Shown here: positions 32,033 to 40,598 of the stretch, one piece after another
How the letters are laid out: the number at the start of each line of letters is the position of its first letter
Position numbering within the stretch: position 1 is the stretch's first letter
DNA from: Rhodothermales bacterium
GTDB taxonomy: Bacteria; Bacteroidota; Rhodothermia; Rhodothermales; Bin80
Length of the DNA stretch: 63,656 nt
NCBI GenBank assembly: GCA_028278205.1
Contig: JANQES010000107.1
Coordinates: forward strand, 1 to 63,656
Direction of reading: 5' to 3'
Program-made: the position numbers and the translations under genes
The notes under the pieces: generated by a model
What the model was told of the DNA's origin: nothing
Seen by the model: only the letters and a program-made list of their open reading frames with translations
Database searches by the model: none

Positions 32033-32427
32033 GTTGAGCCGGAGAGCCGGAGAGTCGGGGATTCTTTGAGTCGGAGAATCGGAGCGTTTGAGAATCGGGG
32101 AGTCGTGGAGGATGAATGGGATAGCGGATGGCGGTTGCGCCGAGAGGATGTCTGAACACGGTACCATCCGATGAGCCCCGTAGGGGCGATCTGTTTGTAG
32201 TACCAGCGGCCTTTCTTACAAAATAGCCCCGTAGGGGCGGCCTGTTCAAAGAGGCTTCGTCCGATTCTTCTGAACAGGCCGCTCCTACGGAGCTTGTTGT
32301 TTTTTCAAGCTTTGTGCTACTACAAACAGGCCGCCCCTACGGGGCTTCTTGGAAAGCGTCGTTTGCAGCCATCCATGAATTCAACCCCTCCCCGGCTCTC
32401 CGACTCCCCGATTCTCCAGCTCAAAAA
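32033..32427. repeat. Nested word repeats H and M
   Basis: The outer pair is GGAGAGTCGGGGA-like words at 32037-32106 and CCGGCTCTCCGACTCCCCGA at 32392-32411. Inside it, 32169-32352 holds several copies of CCCCGTAGGGGCGGCCTGTT or its complement: CGTAGGGGCG at 32190 and about 32230, CAGGCCGCTCCTACGGAG near 32275, and AACAGGCCGCCCCTACGGGG at 32325-32344, with paired GTAGTA/TACTAC. The whole 395-bp gap between the FtsX-like gene and the CPxC gene is repeat; no gene is seen. Confidence 0.85.
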
Positions 32428-32429
32428 AC

Positions 32430-34982
32430 TCAAACTTCCGCGCGGAGCACCTCTAGCGGCGGGCGGGCGTAGATGCCCCGGCTGTTGAACAGGCCGATGC
32501 CCATCGTCAGGCCGGTGACGACGAAGAGCGCGGCCAGCAGCGGCAACGGCGCCGCGATGAACGGCGTATCGAAGACGAAGGCCGCCAGCGCCCAACTGCC
32601 GCCGTAGGCCAGCACCAGCCCCGTGGCTGTCGCCAGCACGCCCAGGAACAGGTATTCGATCAGCATAATCTTGAAGACCTGCTTCTTCGAGGCGCCGAGC
32701 GTCTTGAGAAGCACACTCTCTTCGATGCGCTGGTAGCGGCTGACCATGACGGCGCCGGCCAGCACAAACAGGCCCGTGAGCACGCTGAAGAATGCCATAA
32801 AACGGATGATGAAATTGATCCGCCCGAAGAGATCGTCGAAGACCGAGAGGATGAGCGAAAGGCTGATGGCCGAAACGTTGGGATACGCCTGAACGACGGC
32901 GGATTGCAACTGCGCGAGCGCCTCGTCGGTCTCGGTGCGCGTCATCACCACGTGGATCTGCGGCGCGTCTTCGAGCACCCCGGCGGGGAAAAGGAAAAAG
33001 AAATTCGTCTGCATCCGTTGCCAGTCTACCTCGCGGATGCTGCCGATGACCGTCGGCACGAGCACGCCCTGGACGTCGAAGACGACGGTGTCGCCGATGG
33101 TGACGTACAACTCCTGTTCGGCCAGTTCTTTTTCGATGGAGACGGGCGGCAGACCGGCATCGCCGGGGTCGAAGCCCTGGGCTTGTCCGTAGGCGCCTAC
33201 CCAGGTTCCCTCAACCACCTTCTCTGCATCGGTCAGATAATCGCGATACGAAGAGCGGTATTCACGGCCATGCGCCCAGCCAACGCGCTTCGTGGTATCG
33301 GCCCGCATCGATTCGATGGTGACGCCTTTGACCGAATGCAGCCGCATCGTCACGATGGGCGATTGCCCGACGACGGGAAGCCCCTGATCGCTCACAAGCT
33401 GCGTGACGCCTTCGACCTGGTTGGGCTGGATGTCGAAGAGGATGAGATCGGGGCGCCCCTCGCCGCCGGCAAGCTGAATCTGCGAGACCAGCGTGCGCTC
33501 GACGAGCACCAGCGTCATGATCAGAAACGTGCCCAGCCCCAGGGCCAGCATCAACAAAAGTGTCTGGTTGTTGGGCCGGTAGAGATTGGCCAGCCCCTGC
33601 CGCCACGGATAGCTCCACGACGAGGGGAAATACTTGCGCGCCAGCACGATCAGCGCTTTCGCCACGAGCGCCAGCAACCCAAAGACGACGGCGATACCAC
33701 CGGCGTACGACAACCCGATGAGCACGTCCTGCGCCTGCACCACGGCGAAAGCCACGAGCCCGGCGGCAATCAACCCGTAGACCAGCCATCGGGCCGGATC
33801 GCGCCCTTCCTTTTTCTCGTCGAAAGCCGACCGCAACGCCCGCAGCGGCGAGACTTTGCGCACCGTCAACAGCGGCAGCAGCGCAAACAGCAACGTCACC
33901 CCCACCCCGACGCCGAAGCCGATGATCATCGCCGTCCACGAAAGTCCAAAATCCACGTCCACGGGCAAAAAGTCGGCGACGATGCGGGGCAGGATCAGTT
34001 GCACGCCGAGGCCGAGCACGCAGCCGGCCACACCGCCGACGACGCCCATCACCGCCGCCTGCACGAGGTAGATCCAGAACGTGCGTTTCGATTGCGCGCC
34101 CACGCACCGCAGCACCGCCACGGTCTCAAGCCGCTGCTTGACGTAAACGTGGACGGCGCTGCCCACGCCCAGCCCGCCGAGCAACAACGCGATGAAGCCG
34201 ACCAGACTCAAAAATCGATACAGATTACCCAGCCCCTCGCCCCAGTTTTCTTGCTCCTCACTCACGGTATCCATGCCGATATCGTACTCTTCTCGATGGG
34301 CGTCCAACTCATCGCGCAGCGCATCCGGATCGACGTTGCGTTCCGGTTCAAATTTGAAAAAAATCTCGAACTCGGCGCGGCTGCCGAAGCTGACCAGACT
34401 GGTGTCGAGATGCGCCAGCGGGATGTAGATGCGCGGGCTGAAGAGCATGATGGCCGCCGACTCGCGCGGCGTCTTGAGCAACTCGCCCGTGATGCGATAG
34501 CTCGCATTGCCGATCTGCACCGAATCGCCGACGACGACGCCGAACTCTTTCATGAGCGAGCCGTCTACGAGCGCGTTGCGGCCTTCCAGGTACGATTTCG
34601 CGGCTTCCGGCGGACTCGTCTCGATGGCGCCGTAAAAAGGATAGTCGCCCTCATGAGCCCGCACCGTAGCCAGACGCGTCTGGGCGGATTTCGGGAAAAA
34701 GGCCATCGACGCAAACGAGACGCGCCGCGCCTGCTCGCCGCCGAGCGAGTCGATGATGGCCTCGGTTTCAGGAGCGAACGGTTCGTCGCGCTCCAGGCTC
34801 ATGTCGGCCCCCAGCAGCGTCTTAGCCTGCTCGTCGATGGCGCGTTCGAGGTTGTCGCCGAACGAGTTGATAGCCACGAGCGCCGCCACGCCGATAACCA
34901 TCGACGAGAGGAACAGCAGCAGGCGCTTGCGGCTGCCCCGGCTGTCTCGCCAGGCCATTTTCCAGATCCAGTTGTCGAGCAT
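32430..34982 (-). CDS. FtsX-like ABC transporter permease (YbbP type)
   Basis: 850 aa with duplicated FtsX permease modules. A first membrane helix lies at about 18-42 with a MacB-like periplasmic domain, three helices are around 265-385, further helices at 405-505, a second periplasmic domain about 510-705, and three C-terminal helices (about 725-840). This matches the large YbbP-type permeases. Its ATPase partner is upstream at 35126-35860, and a TesA-like gene is divergent beyond it. That is the same arrangement as ybbP-ybbA/tesA in E. coli. A role in lipid, lipoprotein or toxic-compound export is inferred, not shown. Confidence 0.9.
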   Translation of the reverse strand: MLDNWIWKMAWRDSRGSRKRLLLFLSSMVIGVAALVAINSFGDNLERAIDEQAKTLLGADMSLERDEPFAPETEAIIDSLGGEQARRVSFASMAFFPKSAQTRLATVRAHEGDYPFYGAIETSPPEAAKSYLEGRNALVDGSLMKEFGVVVGDSVQIGNASYRITGELLKTPRESAAIMLFSPRIYIPLAHLDTSLVSFGSRAEFEIFFKFEPERNVDPDALRDELDAHREEYDIGMDTVSEEQENWGEGLGNLYRFLSLVGFIALLLGGLGVGSAVHVYVKQRLETVAVLRCVGAQSKRTFWIYLVQAAVMGVVGGVAGCVLGLGVQLILPRIVADFLPVDVDFGLSWTAMIIGFGVGVGVTLLFALLPLLTVRKVSPLRALRSAFDEKKEGRDPARWLVYGLIAAGLVAFAVVQAQDVLIGLSYAGGIAVVFGLLALVAKALIVLARKYFPSSWSYPWRQGLANLYRPNNQTLLLMLALGLGTFLIMTLVLVERTLVSQIQLAGGEGRPDLILFDIQPNQVEGVTQLVSDQGLPVVGQSPIVTMRLHSVKGVTIESMRADTTKRVGWAHGREYRSSYRDYLTDAEKVVEGTWVGAYGQAQGFDPGDAGLPPVSIEKELAEQELYVTIGDTVVFDVQGVLVPTVIGSIREVDWQRMQTNFFFLFPAGVLEDAPQIHVVMTRTETDEALAQLQSAVVQAYPNVSAISLSLILSVFDDLFGRINFIIRFMAFFSVLTGLFVLAGAVMVSRYQRIEESVLLKTLGASKKQVFKIMLIEYLFLGVLATATGLVLAYGGSWALAAFVFDTPFIAAPLPLLAALFVVTGLTMGIGLFNSRGIYARPPLEVLRAEV

Positions 34983-35029
34983 CGTTGAGACGGGTTGCTA
35001 GAACGAAAGGGTGTGCTTTTGAGGATTGT

Positions 35030-35125
35030 TGGCGTTGGTCACTGGTCATTACGCTCGCTGGCGCTCGCTGTCACTGGTCACTAGTGGCTCTATCCTCCAC
35101 CAGTGACCAATGACCAGTGACCAAT
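35030..35125. repeat. Word-type inverted repeat A3 with GCGAGC insert
   Basis: GGTCACTGGTCATTACGCTC (35036-35055), GCTCGCTGTCACTGGTCACT (35064-35083), then CCAGTGACCAATGACCAGTG (35099-35118). The left arm carries the reverse complement of the AGCGAGCGCAGCGAGCGTA insert seen in A2 (16252-16270). It lies directly at the stop of the ATPase gene. Confidence 0.85.
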
Positions 35126-35860
35126 TCAAGACCCCACCGCCCGGTAGCTTGGCGGCACAGCGTCCGAGGCGGCACCAGGAGCAGCGTCTGAGACGATTTC
35201 GCCGCCGCGCAGGCGCAGGATGCGTTCGGTCTGGTTGGCCAGCGTCAGGTCGTGCGTGACGATGACGAGCGTGGTGTCGGCACTGCGGTTGAGATCGAAG
35301 ATCAGGCGTTGGATGGTCTCGCCGGTTTCGGTGTCGAGGTTGCCCGTGGGTTCGTCGGCGAAGAGGATCTTCGGGCTGTTGGTGAAGGCGCGCGCCAGCG
35401 CCACCCGCTGCTGTTCGCCGCCGGAGAGCTGCGTCGGGTAGTGATGGAGGCGATCACCGAGGCCCACCTGATCGAGCAGTTCTTTGGCGCGGGCGCCGGC
35501 TTTGCGGTTGCCGCGCAGTTCGGCAGGCACCATCACGTTTTCGAGGGCCGTCAACGTCGGGATGAGTTGAAACGTCTGGAAGACGAAGCCCACGTGCTGG
35601 TTGCGCACGGCGGCGCGTTCGTCCTCCGAGAGCGGCCCGATGTCGATGCCGTTGAGGCGGACGGCGCCGGAGGTCGGCGCGTCGAGGCCGGCGCACAGGC
35701 CCAGCAGCGTCGTCTTGCCACTGCCCGAGGGCCCGACGATGGCGAGCGTCTCGCCTTCGTGGACCGAAAAAGAAACATCATGCAGCACCGTCAACGTGCG
35801 GGACCCACTGGCGTACGTTTTCGTTAGCTGCTCTACGTCGAGAATGACCGAGTCAGTCAT
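35126..35860 (-). CDS. ABC transporter ATP-binding protein (LolD/YbbA type)
   Basis: 244 aa. Walker A is GPSGSGKTT (about 39-47), the signature is LSGGEQQRVALARA (about 145-158), Walker B is ILFADEPTGNLD (about 165-176), and an H-loop lies in VTHD. The length and the LNGIDIGPLSEDERAAVRNQHVGFVFQ region fit the MacB/LolD/YbbA class that drives FtsX-like permeases. The permease gene follows after 143 nt containing word repeat A3. The start is 26 nt from the divergent tesA-like ATG, so the two share a compact promoter region. Confidence 0.95.
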   Translation of the reverse strand: MTDSVILDVEQLTKTYASGSRTLTVLHDVSFSVHEGETLAIVGPSGSGKTTLLGLCAGLDAPTSGAVRLNGIDIGPLSEDERAAVRNQHVGFVFQTFQLIPTLTALENVMVPAELRGNRKAGARAKELLDQVGLGDRLHHYPTQLSGGEQQRVALARAFTNSPKILFADEPTGNLDTETGETIQRLIFDLNRSADTTLVIVTHDLTLANQTERILRLRGGEIVSDAAPGAASDAVPPSYRAVGS

Positions 35861-35885
35861 GGAGTGTCAAAGGATGGTAAAGCTG

Positions 35886-36626
35886 ATGAAAACCCGCACG
35901 CTATACCCCGCTGTAGGGCTTTGTGTTCTGTTGCTGGCCGGATGCGGCGGGCAATCGGGTGAAGAATCCGTTACACCTGCGCCGTCTCCGGTGGAAACAG
36001 GTACGCCGGCGGCTCAACAAAACACCGACACGGCCCCGCCCGAAGAGACGGCCCCGGCAATGCGGATCGTCTTTCTGGGCAACAGCCTCGCCGCCGGCTA
36101 CGGCCTCGATCCTGACCAGGCGTTCCCGGCGCTAGTTCAGGACAAGATAGACGCGCTGGGCTGGAACGCCACCGTCGTCAACGCAGGCGTCAGCGGCGAG
36201 ACGACTGCCGGTGGCCTCAGCCGTATCGACTGGCTGCTGCGCGAACGCGTCGATGTGCTGGTACTCGAACTCGGGGGCAATGACGGGCTACGCGGCATCG
36301 CCACGGAGGTTACAAAACAGAACCTCCAGAACATCATCGACAAGACGCAGTCGAAATATCCGGAGGCGCGCATCGTGCTGGCCGGCATGCAGGTGCCCAC
36401 CAACCTCGGCCCTGTCTACACCGCCCGCTTCCGCGACCTCTACCCCGAACTGGCCGAGCAGAACGACGTCGCGCTGATCCCCTTCCTGCTCGAAGGCGTC
36501 GGCGGCATCCCCGACCTCAACCTCCCCGACGGCATCCACCCCACCGCCGAAGGCCATAAGATCGTCGCGGAGACCGTGTGGAAGACGCTGAAGCCGGTGC
36601 TCGAATCGATGCAGCAGGGAGCGTAG
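35886..36626 (+). CDS. TesA-like arylesterase/lysophospholipase lipoprotein (SGNH hydrolase)
   Basis: 246 aa from ATG 35886; an ATG at 35874 is less well spaced from the AGG. It has a lipoprotein signal (MKTRTLYPAVGLCVLLLAGC), a Thr/Pro-rich linker, then an SGNH domain. Block I is FLGNSLAAGYG (GNSL in place of GDSL, with the catalytic Ser), followed by the oxyanion Gly in VNAGVSGETT, block III GGNDGLRG, and the terminal DGIHPTAEGH with the catalytic Asp/His. It is expected to hydrolyse thioesters or aryl esters at the membrane. It is divergent from the ybbA/ybbP-type genes, as in E. coli. Confidence 0.92.
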   Translation: MKTRTLYPAVGLCVLLLAGCGGQSGEESVTPAPSPVETGTPAAQQNTDTAPPEETAPAMRIVFLGNSLAAGYGLDPDQAFPALVQDKIDALGWNATVVNAGVSGETTAGGLSRIDWLLRERVDVLVLELGGNDGLRGIATEVTKQNLQNIIDKTQSKYPEARIVLAGMQVPTNLGPVYTARFRDLYPELAEQNDVALIPFLLEGVGGIPDLNLPDGIHPTAEGHKIVAETVWKTLKPVLESMQQGA

Positions 36627-36694
36627 AAACACTTTCAAAAAGCTCGACCGGGTCAATAACTTTTTATTTTTTCGGATAAAAAAGGATCAAAAAC

Positions 36695-37153
36695 CTACGG
36701 ATCCACCCGCCAGCCCAGCGCCTCCAGGTCGCCGCGTGCGCGCATCTCGGCGGGGATGTCGGCCAGGGTCATCGCGGCTTCGGTGGCGAGCGTGCCGTCG
36801 GGCAGGAGGATCTCGCCGACGGCCTGGCCCAACCGCCCCCGCAACTTCACCAGCCGCCCGACGAATCGCAGCGGCGTCTCGGTCGGCACGGGGTGGCGAT
36901 ACTTGACTTCGAGCTTGACGGACATCATGAAGTGGTGGTGATCCTCGATCATCGCCACGCGCCCGACGATCTCGTCGAGGATGGCCGCCTGCACACCGCC
37001 GTGGACGATGCCCGGATAACCCTGATAATCTTCAGAAATGACGTGCTCGGCGTAGACTTCGTCGCGCCCGTTATCATAAAACGTCATATACAGCCCACGC
37101 GGATTCTTCCGCCCGCAGACGAAGCAGTAGTTAGAGTTGGGCTGCTTGTTCAT
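36695..37153 (-). CDS. PaaI/hotdog-fold thioesterase
   Basis: 152 aa. It has a hotdog fold with the signature EDYQGYPGIVHGGVQAAILDEIVGR (about 41-65), where HGG and the following Asp/Glu are the usual catalytic or CoA-positioning residues, and VKYRHPVPTETPL as the second strand pair. The N-terminus carries CFVCGRKNPRGL (about 10-21), a CxxC knuckle seen in the YbgC-like/cysteine-containing thioesterase branch. The substrate is an acyl-CoA of unknown type. Confidence 0.88.
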   Translation of the reverse strand: MNKQPNSNYCFVCGRKNPRGLYMTFYDNGRDEVYAEHVISEDYQGYPGIVHGGVQAAILDEIVGRVAMIEDHHHFMMSVKLEVKYRHPVPTETPLRFVGRLVKLRGRLGQAVGEILLPDGTLATEAAMTLADIPAEMRARGDLEALGWRVDP

Positions 37154-37156
37154 ACT

Positions 37157-37238
37157 GATTCGAAAGGGAGAAAGGGAGAGAGGGAGAAAGGGTGAGGAAA
37201 AGAATGCTCCCTCTCCCCTTCTCCCTCTCCCCCTTTCG
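37157..37238. repeat. Word-type inverted repeat F (GGGAGA words)
   Basis: GAAAGGGAGAAAGGGAGAGA (37162-37181) is followed by more such words to 37192. They pair with CTCCCTCTCCCCTTCTCCCT (37207-37226) and CTCCCCCTTTCG. The purine arm faces the thioesterase start. The repeat ends 4 nt before the pntB stop codon. Confidence 0.82.
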
Positions 37239-37241
37239 ATC

Positions 37242-38660
37242 CTAAAGCTCCTTCACCTCCGTGATGAGCGACGTGACGGAGTCTTTGGCGTCGCCGAAGA
37301 GCATCCGGGTATTGGGCGAGAAGAAGAGTTCGTTCTGGACGCCGGAGTAGCCGGGCCGCAGGCTGCGTTTGAGGAAGATGACCGTCCGCGAATGATCGAC
37401 GTTGAGGATGGGCATGCCGTAGATGGGGCTGGTCTTGTCGTGCCGCGCCGCCGGGTTGACCACGTCGTTGGCTCCGATGACCAGCGACACATCCGTCGTG
37501 TCGAACTCGTGGTTGACTTCGTCCATCTCGAAGAGTTGATCGTAGGGGACGTTGGCTTCGGCCAGCAGCACGTTCATGTGGCCCGGCATGCGGCCCGCCA
37601 CGGGATGAATCGCATATTTGACTTCGACGCCGCGTTCTTGAAGCAGATCGGCCAGTTCGCGCACCTGGTGCTGGGCTTGCGCCACGGCCAACCCGTAGCC
37701 CGGCACGATGATCACTTTCTCGGCGTAGCTGAGCAGGATGGCCGTATCGTCCGGCGTCGTGGCCGTCACCGGCTTGCCCTCGACGGCGCCGGCCACGGGC
37801 GCGGCCTCGTCGGCTTCCTGGCCGAAGCCGCCCAAAAGCACGTTGAGCAGCGAGCGGTTCATGGCCACGCACATGATGTTGGTCAGAATCAACCCCGAAG
37901 CGCCCACGAGCGCGCCGCTGACGATGAGGGCGGTGTTGCTGAGCACGAACCCGGTAGCGGCGGCGGCCAGCCCCGAATACGAGTTGAGCAGCGCCACCAC
38001 CACCGGCATATCCGCCCCGCCGATGGGAATGACCAGCAAAATGCCCAGGATCAACGCCAGCGCGCTCAGGCCGACCACGCTCCAGACCACCGGATCTGTG
38101 ACGGCAGGAAAATCGGGGGCGCCCATGACGGCCCAGACCATGGCCGCGAGGCTGCCGACGGTGAGCAACAACGTCAGAACGCGCATGCCGGGGAAGTCAA
38201 TAGGGTTGCCGGAGATCTTGCCGCTGAGCTTGCCGAAGGCCACAAAACTGCCGGAAAACGTGACCATGCCGATCAGCACACTGATCATGATTGTCAACGT
38301 CGTCGTAAAGTCGAGCGGGGTCGATTCGGTGATGTAGCGCGCCACCTCCGCCGAGGCCACCAGCGCCGAGGCCAATCCGCCGAAACCGTTAAACGCCGCC
38401 ACCAGCTCCGGCATCGAGGTCATCTGCACGCGTTTGGCCAGTATGACGCCGATCAAGCCGCCGACGGCCAACCCCGCGATCATCTCGACGGGTGTGAGGA
38501 TCTTCTGCAAAAACAACGTCGCCACCACGGCGATCAGCATCCCGAGGGCGGCAAGCTGGTTGCCCCCCCTGGCTGTGGCCGGCGACTGCAACCGCTTCAG
38601 GCCGAAGATGAACAGCGCAGCGGCGAGAAGGTAGGCGAGGTTGATGATGGTCGTTGCCAT
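37242..38660 (-). CDS. pntB: NAD(P) transhydrogenase subunit beta
   Basis: 472 aa. About nine membrane helices (domain II, about 1-265) are followed by the NADP-binding domain III, with VIIVPGYGLAVAQAQHQVREL (about 310-330), HPVAGRMPGHMNVLLAEANVP, and DVSLVIGANDVVNPAA near 410. The enzyme uses the proton gradient to reduce NADP+ with NADH. The complex is encoded as three genes here (pntA1, pntA2, pntB), all on the minus strand, as in many non-enteric bacteria. Word repeat G separates it from pntA2. Confidence 0.96.
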   Translation of the reverse strand: MATTIINLAYLLAAALFIFGLKRLQSPATARGGNQLAALGMLIAVVATLFLQKILTPVEMIAGLAVGGLIGVILAKRVQMTSMPELVAAFNGFGGLASALVASAEVARYITESTPLDFTTTLTIMISVLIGMVTFSGSFVAFGKLSGKISGNPIDFPGMRVLTLLLTVGSLAAMVWAVMGAPDFPAVTDPVVWSVVGLSALALILGILLVIPIGGADMPVVVALLNSYSGLAAAATGFVLSNTALIVSGALVGASGLILTNIMCVAMNRSLLNVLLGGFGQEADEAAPVAGAVEGKPVTATTPDDTAILLSYAEKVIIVPGYGLAVAQAQHQVRELADLLQERGVEVKYAIHPVAGRMPGHMNVLLAEANVPYDQLFEMDEVNHEFDTTDVSLVIGANDVVNPAARHDKTSPIYGMPILNVDHSRTVIFLKRSLRPGYSGVQNELFFSPNTRMLFGDAKDSVTSLITEVKEL

Positions 38661-38690
38661 TCGATCAGGTTTTCAATCGAAAAAAGGATT

Positions 38691-38762
38691 TGTAATGCGT
38701 ACTTCGTATTGCGTACTGCGTTGAAAAAAGCTCCAATACGCAGTAAGCAGTACGCAATACTA
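38691..38762. repeat. Word-type inverted repeat G (AATGCGTAC/AATACGCAG words)
   Basis: GTAATGCGTACTTCGTATTG (38692-38711) with following CGTACTGCG pairs with CCAATACGCAGTAAGCAGTA and CGCAATAC (38732-38760). The repeat runs into the stop codon of pntA2 (38760). Confidence 0.85.
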
Positions 38763-39110
38763 TTCACGTTTCACGCCCGCTTTCTCCACCGCTTGCCCGT
38801 CGATACGCTCGCCGCTTTTCGCAGCTTCGAGAGCAGGTTTCTCCTTCTTCTTGAACATCTGGAGCATCCGGTCGGTGACCATGAAGCCGCCGACGACGTT
38901 GATCGTCGCGGCAATCAGCGCGGCGAAGCCGATCCATTTAGCCCAGAGGCCGCCCACCATCCCGGCAGCCACCAGCGCCCCGACGATGGTGATGCCGCTG
39001 ATAGCGTTCGAGCCGGACATCAGCGGCGTGTGCAGCGTCTGCGGCACCTTGCTGATCACCTCCCGCCCCACAAACATCGCCAGCACGAAGTAGGTTAGAT
39101 TTTCTAGCAT
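38760..39110 (-). CDS. pntA2: NAD(P) transhydrogenase subunit alpha part 2 (membrane segment)
   Basis: 116 aa from ATG 39110. Three to four membrane helices (LTYFVLAMFVGREVI, ITIVGALVAAG, WIGFAALIAATINVVGGFMV) form the C-terminal part of PntA that is a separate gene in three-subunit transhydrogenases. VPQTLHTPLMSGSNAISG is a family signature. A short charged tail follows. It pairs with PntB in the membrane domain. Confidence 0.93.
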   Translation of the reverse strand: MLENLTYFVLAMFVGREVISKVPQTLHTPLMSGSNAISGITIVGALVAAGMVGGLWAKWIGFAALIAATINVVGGFMVTDRMLQMFKKKEKPALEAAKSGERIDGQAVEKAGVKRE

Positions 39111-39148
39111 AGCGTTCTTTTCTGGTAGAAACGATGGTTTTTCCGCCC

Positions 39149-39178
39149 GTAGAGACGTTACATGTAACGTCTCTACAT
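39149..39178. repeat. Perfect palindrome J between pntA1 and pntA2
   Basis: GTAGAGACGTTACA followed by TGTAACGTCTCTAC forms a 28-bp perfect palindrome without a loop, about 40 nt upstream of the pntA2 ATG and 18 nt after the pntA1 stop. It may be a repressor site or a cruciform/hairpin element. Confidence 0.75.
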
Positions 39179-39195
39179 CAACGTCAAGGTACACC

Positions 39196-40323
39196 CTACG
39201 CCGTCAGCAGGCCCTTGACGCGTTCGTGAACCACCTCGCCGCCGTGGGTGACGCAGGCACCTTTGAAGATCTCGTCTTCGAAATTGATCGAAAACCCGTC
39301 TTCGCCGGCAAACTCCTGAATCATGGCGGTGATGGTGCGGGCGTAGAGCTGGCTGGCATGCACGGGCATCGTAGCCGGCAGGTTGGTCGGCCCGATGATC
39401 TGCACGCCGTTGTGGACGACCGTCTCGCCCGGCTTCGTGAGCACGCAGTTGCCGCCGTTGGGCGCCGCCATGTCGATGATGACCGAACCCGCTGCCATCG
39501 CCTCGACGGCTTCCTGCGTGATGAGCGTCGGCGCTTTGCGGCCCGGGATCAAGGCGGTGGTGATGACCACGTCGGCCTTGCCGATGTGGGGCACAAGCAA
39601 CTCGGTCTGGCGACGCGCTTTCTCTTCGAAGAGCGCCCTGGCGTAGCCGCCCGCGTCCTGCATGTCGTCGATCTCCAGTTCAAGCTCGACGAACTGCGCG
39701 CCCAGGCTTTGCACCTCTTCGCGGACGACGTCGCGGATGTCGTAGCCCCAGACACGCGCGCCCAGCCGCCGCGCCGTGGCGATGGCCTGCAAGCCCGCCA
39801 CGCCCGCGCCCAGAATCAGCACGTTGGCCGGGCGGATGGTGCCTGCCGCCGTCGTCAGCAGCGGGAAGAACTTGGGCAGTTCGGCAGCGGCCACCAGCAC
39901 GGCTTTGTAGCCGCCCAGCGACGACATGGCCGAGAGCGCGTCCATCTTCTGCGCCCGCGAGATACGCGGCACCAGTTCCATCGACAGCGCCGTGACGCCT
40001 TGCGGGGCCAGCTTTTCGGCCACCTCCGGCGTATCGAGCGGCGCCAGGAAGCTGATGAGCACCCCGCCCTGCTTCAGCAGCGCGATCTCGTCGTCCGAGG
40101 GCGGCTGCACCTTGACCACCACGCCGGCCTGATAGGCTTCGGCCCGGTCTACGATTTGCGCGCCTTTCTCCTGGTAGCTCGCATCGGCGTGGAAGGCCGA
40201 TTCTCCGGCGCCGGCTTCGACGATCACGTCGATGCCATCCTTGGCAAGCCGGCCAATCACCTCGGGCACCAGCGCCACCCGGCGCTCGCCTGCCGCCGTC
40301 TCTTTAACAACTCCAACTGTCAT
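39196..40323 (-). CDS. pntA1: NAD(P) transhydrogenase subunit alpha part 1 (NAD-binding)
   Basis: 375 aa, soluble domain I. The alanine-dehydrogenase/PntA N-terminal fold shows VKETAAGERRVALVPEVI (about 5-22). The Rossmann motif is LILGAGVAGLQAIATARRLGA (about 169-189), and the NAD-binding RQTELLVPHIGKADVVITTALIPG segment lies near 237-260. It binds NAD(H) and passes hydride to PntB-bound NADP. The ATG directly abuts the 21-bp palindrome shared with the asparaginase-like gene. Confidence 0.95.
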   Translation of the reverse strand: MTVGVVKETAAGERRVALVPEVIGRLAKDGIDVIVEAGAGESAFHADASYQEKGAQIVDRAEAYQAGVVVKVQPPSDDEIALLKQGGVLISFLAPLDTPEVAEKLAPQGVTALSMELVPRISRAQKMDALSAMSSLGGYKAVLVAAAELPKFFPLLTTAAGTIRPANVLILGAGVAGLQAIATARRLGARVWGYDIRDVVREEVQSLGAQFVELELEIDDMQDAGGYARALFEEKARRQTELLVPHIGKADVVITTALIPGRKAPTLITQEAVEAMAAGSVIIDMAAPNGGNCVLTKPGETVVHNGVQIIGPTNLPATMPVHASQLYARTITAMIQEFAGEDGFSINFEDEIFKGACVTHGGEVVHERVKGLLTA

Positions 40324-40343
40324 AAAATGACTGCGTCATTTTA
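40323..40343. promoter_or_regulatory. 21-bp palindrome at the pntA1 start codon
   Basis: It is identical to 22830-22850 (AAAATGAC-TGC-GTCATTTT with a complementary flanking pair) and lies directly against the start codon. The two genes have no evident metabolic link. Confidence 0.8.
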
Positions 40344-40463
40344 AAGGGTATGACGGGGTCAGCCTCTCGCTTTGAAGAAGCTGAGATCCCATCAAGCGAT
40401 TTTCACGCGGCCAATATACGACAACGTGTGGACGTTTGGCGGTATAGATGTGTGGACGATTTT

Positions 40464-40556
40464 TGGGGGTGTTTAAGTGTTATAGTATTTGAGTGTTTTA
40501 GCAGGGTGATTTCCCGCAAACTCAAACACTATAACACCATAATACTATAACACTCC
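40464..40556. repeat. Word-type inverted repeat B4
   Basis: GTGTTTAAGTGTTATAGTAT (40471-40490) and TTGAGTGTTTTAG pair with CTCAAACACTATAACACC and AATACTATAACACTC (40521-40553). It lies between the serC stop and pntA1. The rest of the 275-bp gap (40344-40463 and 40557-40598) shows no gene. Confidence 0.87.
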
Positions 40557-40598
40557 TCTCGTCCTTACATCTCACACAGCCTGATCTCCACCCGTAAA

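Noticed and set aside
31836..32249. 137-aa version of the CPxC protein
   Set aside because: The extra N-terminal 76 codons are word repeat H and the GTAGGGGC repeat translated.
32904..34988. Long plus-strand open frame (694 codons) opposite the FtsX-like permease
   Set aside because: Antisense shadow caused by high third-position GC; the composition is His/Gln/Arg-rich and no motif is seen.
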